NCBI GenBank assembly: GCA_945888525.1
Contig: CAMDAF010000003.1
Coordinates: 1 to 64,000, forward strand
Source: Chitinophaga pinensis
Lineage (GTDB): Bacteria; Bacteroidota; Bacteroidia; NS11-12g; UBA955
Length of the DNA stretch: 64,000 bases
Direction: 5' to 3'
Under the pieces are notes generated by a model. That model was given only the letters and a program-made list of their open reading frames with translations. It ran no database searches and was not told the origin of the DNA. Shown one piece after another: positions 59,757-64,000 of this stretch. Position 1 is the stretch's first letter, and each line of letters starts with the position of its first letter. A program made the position numbers and the translations under genes.

Positions 59757-61667
59757 ATGATGTCTCCTGAATCCATATTAGAACAATATTTTGGCCACTC
59801 TGCGTTTAGGCCATTGCAGAAAGATATAGTAGAAAATGTGCTCAAAGGAAATGACACCATAGCCCTATTGCCTACTGGGGGCGGAAAGTCTGTTTGCTTT
59901 CAAGTGCCAGCAATTATGTTGGATGGTTTATGCATAGTGGTTACACCTCTGATTGCCTTAATGAAGGATCAGGTTGAAAATTTGAAACACAAAAACATTC
60001 AAGCCATTGCGCTATACAGTGGCATGAGCCATAGAGAAATTGAGTTTGAACTTGAGAATTGTGTCAATGGCAAATACAAGTTTTTGTATGTGTCGCCCGA
60101 GCGTTTAATGAGCCAACATTTTTTGAGCTTTGCCATACACATGCCCCTTAATTTTTTGGCCATAGACGAGGCGCATTGTATTTCTCAATGGGGCTATGAT
60201 TTTAGGCCCTCTTATTTAAAAATTGCTGACTTCAAACTGAAATTTCAAAACCTCAAGTGCATTGCTCTAACCGCATCGGCAACCCCTGAAGTTTTAAAGG
60301 ACGTAGAAGCCAAACTTGAACTTAAAAACACAGGTATTTTTAGCAAGAGTTTTAGCCGGTCCAACCTCTCTTATGTGGTGCAAGAGGAAGAGAATAAATT
60401 GGAAAAAATAAAATTAATTTGCAAGAAGATTCAAGGCACTGGTTTGGTGTATGTAAAAAGCCGAAAAAAGACTTTGGAAATTGCACATTTTTTAAGTCAG
60501 AACGACATATCTGCCGACCATTACCACGCCGGCCTTGATGTTGAATTGCGCACCCAAAAACAAGACAATTGGAAAAACAATAAAACCCGCGTAATGGTGT
60601 GCACCAATGCCTTTGGGATGGGTATAGACAAACCTGATGTGCGCTTTGTTATTCACCATCAAAAACCTGATACTTTAGAGGCTTATTACCAAGAAGCTGG
60701 AAGGGCGGGCAGAGATGGCCAAAAATCGTATTGTATTTTGCTGAGTCACCCAGTTGACTTTATAGAAGATGAAAAAAATATAGCCAACAAATACCCCAGT
60801 CCAAAAGACATCGCAAGGGTATATGAGTTGATTTGCAATTATATAAAAGTGGCTGTAGGTTCGGGACAGGGTCAGAGTTTTGACTTTGATATTAATGGGC
60901 TAGCTACTTACTTTAATATTCCGGCCAATTTGGTGTACAATGCGTTAAGAATACTCGAGTCTGATGGCTATTTTCAAGCCAGCGAATCAGTGCACTTGCC
61001 CTCGCGCATGCGCATTCGCTGCTCCTACAATGAGTTGTACGATTGGCAATTGCAGAACGAAGGTGTGGATGCCCTCTTTAAAGTCTTGCTGCGGTCGTAT
61101 GGTGGCTTGTTCGATTTCTACACCAACATTTACGAATATGAAGTTGCCCGCCGTATTCAAAAACCCGAACGCTGGGTGAAAGAGCAACTATCTAAGCTCA
61201 AAAAGATTGAGATTATAGACTATATCCCTCAGAACAATAAACCGCAATTGTATTTGTTGGAAAACCGTTTATCTTCCATACATATTTCAGAAGATAGAAT
61301 TGCTTTCTTGCGCAGCAGGTATAGAGAAAAGCTCGAATATATGAACAAGTATGTGCGCAACAAAACCGAGTGTCGTTCGGTAAATTTGGTGGACTATTTT
61401 GGCGAAAAAAACGGGCAAGCCTGTGGAATTTGTGATGTGTGCTTGGCCAAGAAAAAAAACTTAAGTCCAGCTGAAAAGTTTGACTTCTATTTCCCTAAAA
61501 TTCAACCTTTAATCGATGCAGGTGGATTCAAATTGGAGCAATTAAAATTGAAGGTAAAATCGTCTGAAACACTTGAATATTTGAGTATATTGCGTTGGTT
61601 AAAAGACAATAATTATTTGGAAGAAAACACAGAGGGCATTTGGACATGGACACAAAAAAAACATTGA
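59757..61667 (+). CDS. recQ: ATP-dependent DNA helicase RecQ
   Basis: LPTGGGKSVCFQVPA, DEAHCISQWGYDFRPSY, FGMGIDKPDVRFVIHHQKPDTLEAYYQEAGRAGRDG, zinc CGICDVC. Confidence 0.95.
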   Translation: MMSPESILEQYFGHSAFRPLQKDIVENVLKGNDTIALLPTGGGKSVCFQVPAIMLDGLCIVVTPLIALMKDQVENLKHKNIQAIALYSGMSHREIEFELENCVNGKYKFLYVSPERLMSQHFLSFAIHMPLNFLAIDEAHCISQWGYDFRPSYLKIADFKLKFQNLKCIALTASATPEVLKDVEAKLELKNTGIFSKSFSRSNLSYVVQEEENKLEKIKLICKKIQGTGLVYVKSRKKTLEIAHFLSQNDISADHYHAGLDVELRTQKQDNWKNNKTRVMVCTNAFGMGIDKPDVRFVIHHQKPDTLEAYYQEAGRAGRDGQKSYCILLSHPVDFIEDEKNIANKYPSPKDIARVYELICNYIKVAVGSGQGQSFDFDINGLATYFNIPANLVYNALRILESDGYFQASESVHLPSRMRIRCSYNELYDWQLQNEGVDALFKVLLRSYGGLFDFYTNIYEYEVARRIQKPERWVKEQLSKLKKIEIIDYIPQNNKPQLYLLENRLSSIHISEDRIAFLRSRYREKLEYMNKYVRNKTECRSVNLVDYFGEKNGQACGICDVCLAKKKNLSPAEKFDFYFPKIQPLIDAGGFKLEQLKLKVKSSETLEYLSILRWLKDNNYLEENTEGIWTWTQKKH

Positions 61668-62746
61668 TTATTGGCCTAAGTGGTAATTTTCTTTCTGATC
61701 AAAGGATGCAGAGAATAGCCTCCGCTATTACTGAAACCTCTTGGGAACCCATTGTCTATTTCCGCGATTTCTACAAATACAAAAACGGCAAGGCTTTAAA
61801 ATCCCCAAATTTTAAATACCAAATCCAGCCTGTGCGCTCAGTTTTTAAGTCGGGGATTTTGTTTTATCTGTGGTTTAATCTCTTATTGTTTTTTAAGTTG
61901 CTGTTTAAAAAAACTGAGGCTTATTATGCCGTCGACAGCGACACCCTTTTGGCCTTTGTCCTCTTGAGTAAATTGCACGCCAAACCCTTGGTATACGATG
62001 CCCACGAATATTTTGCTGAAGTGCCTGAACTCAATGGAAAAACCTTGAAAAAGAAGCTTTGGCATTGGCTGACACAATGGGGAGTTAAACAAGCAAAGGT
62101 TTGCATAACTGTGGGTGCAGAATTGGCCATTGAATTAGAGCGGGTTTATGGCAAACCCTTTGCCTGCGTGCGCAATGTAACAGACGCAAAGCCGCAAGAA
62201 GCCGTGCAGGCCTTTGAGGGAAAAACCATTATTTACCAAGGCGCTCTCAATGAAGGACGAGAATTGGAATTGCTCATAGATGCCATGAAAGATTTGCCAG
62301 AGTACCATTGCTTAGTGGTGGGTGAAGGCGATTTAAGTAAAGCACTTAGAAAACGTGCAGAAGGCTTTGGCAATATAGAATTTCTTGGTTTGTTAAGTCC
62401 TGAGGAATTGAAAAGAATTACCCCGAAGTGCTTTGCAGGATACAATCTGTTAGATGCCAGTGGGAGCTTAAGTTATTACTATTCTTTGAGCAACAAATAC
62501 TTCGATTACATACACGCCGCCCTGCCTTCAATTTCTTCTGAATTGCCCGAATACCTTAAGTTAAATGCCCAATGGGAATGTGGTGTTTGCCTTCCAAACA
62601 GCAAAGAAGCCTTGGTGAATCTATTAAACTTTTGGAAAAATAACCCTTCAGAATATGCCAAATTAAAAGAAAATACTAAGTTTGCTGCCCAAGAGAACAA
62701 CTGGACTCTTGAAAAAGAAACACTTAAAAATCTTTTAACATTCTGA
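61646..62746 (+). CDS. glycosyltransferase, GT4/group-1-like
   Basis: LVYDAHEYFAEVPEL, IIYQGALNEGRELELLIDAMKDLPEYHCLVVGEG. ATG 61646; overlaps the recQ 3' end. Confidence 0.85.
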   Translation: MDTKKTLIIGLSGNFLSDQRMQRIASAITETSWEPIVYFRDFYKYKNGKALKSPNFKYQIQPVRSVFKSGILFYLWFNLLLFFKLLFKKTEAYYAVDSDTLLAFVLLSKLHAKPLVYDAHEYFAEVPELNGKTLKKKLWHWLTQWGVKQAKVCITVGAELAIELERVYGKPFACVRNVTDAKPQEAVQAFEGKTIIYQGALNEGRELELLIDAMKDLPEYHCLVVGEGDLSKALRKRAEGFGNIEFLGLLSPEELKRITPKCFAGYNLLDASGSLSYYYSLSNKYFDYIHAALPSISSELPEYLKLNAQWECGVCLPNSKEALVNLLNFWKNNPSEYAKLKENTKFAAQENNWTLEKETLKNLLTF

Positions 62747-63864
62747 AAAAGCACTTACATATCGTTGCCTTTGATGTACCATTCCCTGCTGATTATGGAG
62801 GTGTTATAGATATTTATTATAAGATTAAAAGCCTTAAAGCAGTTGGTATTCAAATAACCTTGCACTGTTTTCAATACGGACGTGAAGAAGCGCCAGAATT
62901 GGAAAAACTTTGCAAAAAGGTAATTTACTACAAGCGCAGCAAGTACCGAAATCCTTTTATAGGCAATGTGCCTTATATTGTCTTAACCCGAAACAATGAA
63001 GCGCTTTTAGAGAACCTGTGTAAAGACCAAGCACCCATTCTTTTTGAAGGCATGCACACCACTTTCTTTTTAAACCATAGCCGTTTAAAAGACCGAATTA
63101 AATTGGTGAGAAACCACAACATTGAGCACGACTACTACAAGAACCTTGAGTTGGTGGAGTCCAATTACTTTAAAAAATATTTCTTTCGCAACGAATCAGA
63201 CAACCTAAAACACTACGAAAAGATATTAAAACACGCCAGCAAGGTATTGGCCATTTCGCCTTCAGATAACCAGTACTTAAACAAGAAATACCACAATTCA
63301 ATGCTTGTGCCTGCCTTTCATGCACAAGACGGTGTTAGCAGCAGCAAAGGCACAGGTAAGTTTATTCTCTACCACGGAAACTTGGGTGTAGGTGAAAATA
63401 ATTTTGCTGCCTTGTACTTGGTCAACGACGTGTTTTCAAAACTCGATATTCCTTGTGTTATTGCCGGCAGTAACCCAAGTGATGAATTGAAAAAAGCGCT
63501 TGTAAAATACCCACACATCAAATTGGTGGACAATTGGAACAACGAACAAATAATGGATGCGGTGGCCAAAGCACAAATCAATGTTTTGCCAACCTTTCAA
63601 GGCACTGGAATAAAACTTAAACTCTTAAATGCCTTATACGCTGGACGCTATTGTTTGGTAAATACTCTAATGGTTAAAAACACCACCCTTGAGGTAGCCT
63701 GCATTATTTCTGAGAACGCCGAAGGCATGGTGCTCGATATTAAAAGATATTGGAAAACTCCATTTGGCGAGCGTGAAATTGAAGAGCGAAAAACCGTATT
63801 AGACAAGAGCATATTTAGCAATGATAAAAACGCTCAATTGATTGTGGAAATGCTCGGTTTTTAA
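62743..63864 (+). CDS. glycosyltransferase-like protein; probable CTG (62743) or ATT (62740) start
   Basis: Frame open upstream of the listed ORF encodes LKKHLHIVAFDVPFPADYGGVIDIYYKIKSLKAVGIQITLHCFQYG, a GT-B N-terminus; in-frame TAA at 62725. C-terminal domain FILYHGNLGVGENNFAALYLVNDVF, VLPTFQGTGIKLKLLNALYAGRYCLVN. Confidence 0.8.
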   Translation: MKKHLHIVAFDVPFPADYGGVIDIYYKIKSLKAVGIQITLHCFQYGREEAPELEKLCKKVIYYKRSKYRNPFIGNVPYIVLTRNNEALLENLCKDQAPILFEGMHTTFFLNHSRLKDRIKLVRNHNIEHDYYKNLELVESNYFKKYFFRNESDNLKHYEKILKHASKVLAISPSDNQYLNKKYHNSMLVPAFHAQDGVSSSKGTGKFILYHGNLGVGENNFAALYLVNDVFSKLDIPCVIAGSNPSDELKKALVKYPHIKLVDNWNNEQIMDAVAKAQINVLPTFQGTGIKLKLLNALYAGRYCLVNTLMVKNTTLEVACIISENAEGMVLDIKRYWKTPFGEREIEERKTVLDKSIFSNDKNAQLIVEMLGF

Positions 63865-63968
63865 ATCGGATAAATTGTGTGTAGTATTCGATTTAAGGCT
63901 TGGTAAACCATTCAAAAAATAATTACTTTTGTATGCGTGCCTCTATCAGCACAAACAAACCTCATTAA

Positions 63969-64000
63969 ATGGATTGCATCAAACTTTTACCAGACAACAT
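63969..64000 (+). CDS. mutL: DNA mismatch repair protein MutL (first codons only)
   Basis: ATG-initiated MDCIKLLPDN, matching the conserved MutL N-terminus (..IIxLLPDxIANQIAAGEV); truncated by window end. Confidence 0.6.
   Translation, partial: MDCIKLLPDN

Noticed and set aside
1-64000. A dedicated defence, toxin-antitoxin, secondary-metabolite or phage system
   Set aside because: All sizeable ORFs are accounted for by housekeeping families or single hypotheticals; no suitable gene cluster was seen.

Overview
The window is a 64 kb chromosomal segment of a Bacteroidota-type genome. It is AT-rich, most genes are housekeeping, and TAnnTTTG-type -7 promoter boxes recur. In order it contains: the 3' part of a fused E1 alpha/beta 2-oxoacid dehydrogenase; recJ-lptB-pth-thioesterase; a complete 14-gene nuoA-N operon; a minus-strand isoprenoid block (UbiA-type prenyltransferase, mevalonate kinase, diphosphomevalonate decarboxylase, GYDIA-type GHMP kinase, class II HMG-CoA reductase, type 2 IPP isomerase); an M1 peptidase; an isoaspartyl peptidase; a PDH-type E2; yraN; a minus-strand dcw cluster (mraZ-rsmH-ftsL-ftsI-murE-mraY-murD-ftsW-murG-murC-ftsQ-ftsA-ftsZ); an acyl-CoA dehydrogenase; a lipoate ligase; a XerC/D-type recombinase; an Omp28-like lipoprotein; a diacylglycerol kinase; two tRNA-Leu genes; a GH3-family protein; tig-clpP-clpX; a Crp/Fnr regulator; recQ; two glycosyltransferases; and the first codons of mutL. 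I found no CRISPR array, prophage, transposase gene or recognisable defence system. The least explained structure is a dispersed intergenic repeat with telomere-like (TAGGGnn)n inverted ends, present at about 27933-28350 and 53402-53641. One copy supplies the C-terminal tail and stop codon of the GH3 gene. Other notable signals are a three-copy 10-bp-period operator upstream of mraZ, -7 boxes lying 4-8 nt from several start codons (suggesting leaderless mRNAs), and a glycosyltransferase that appears to need a CTG or ATT start. All calls come from reading the sequence; no database search was run.
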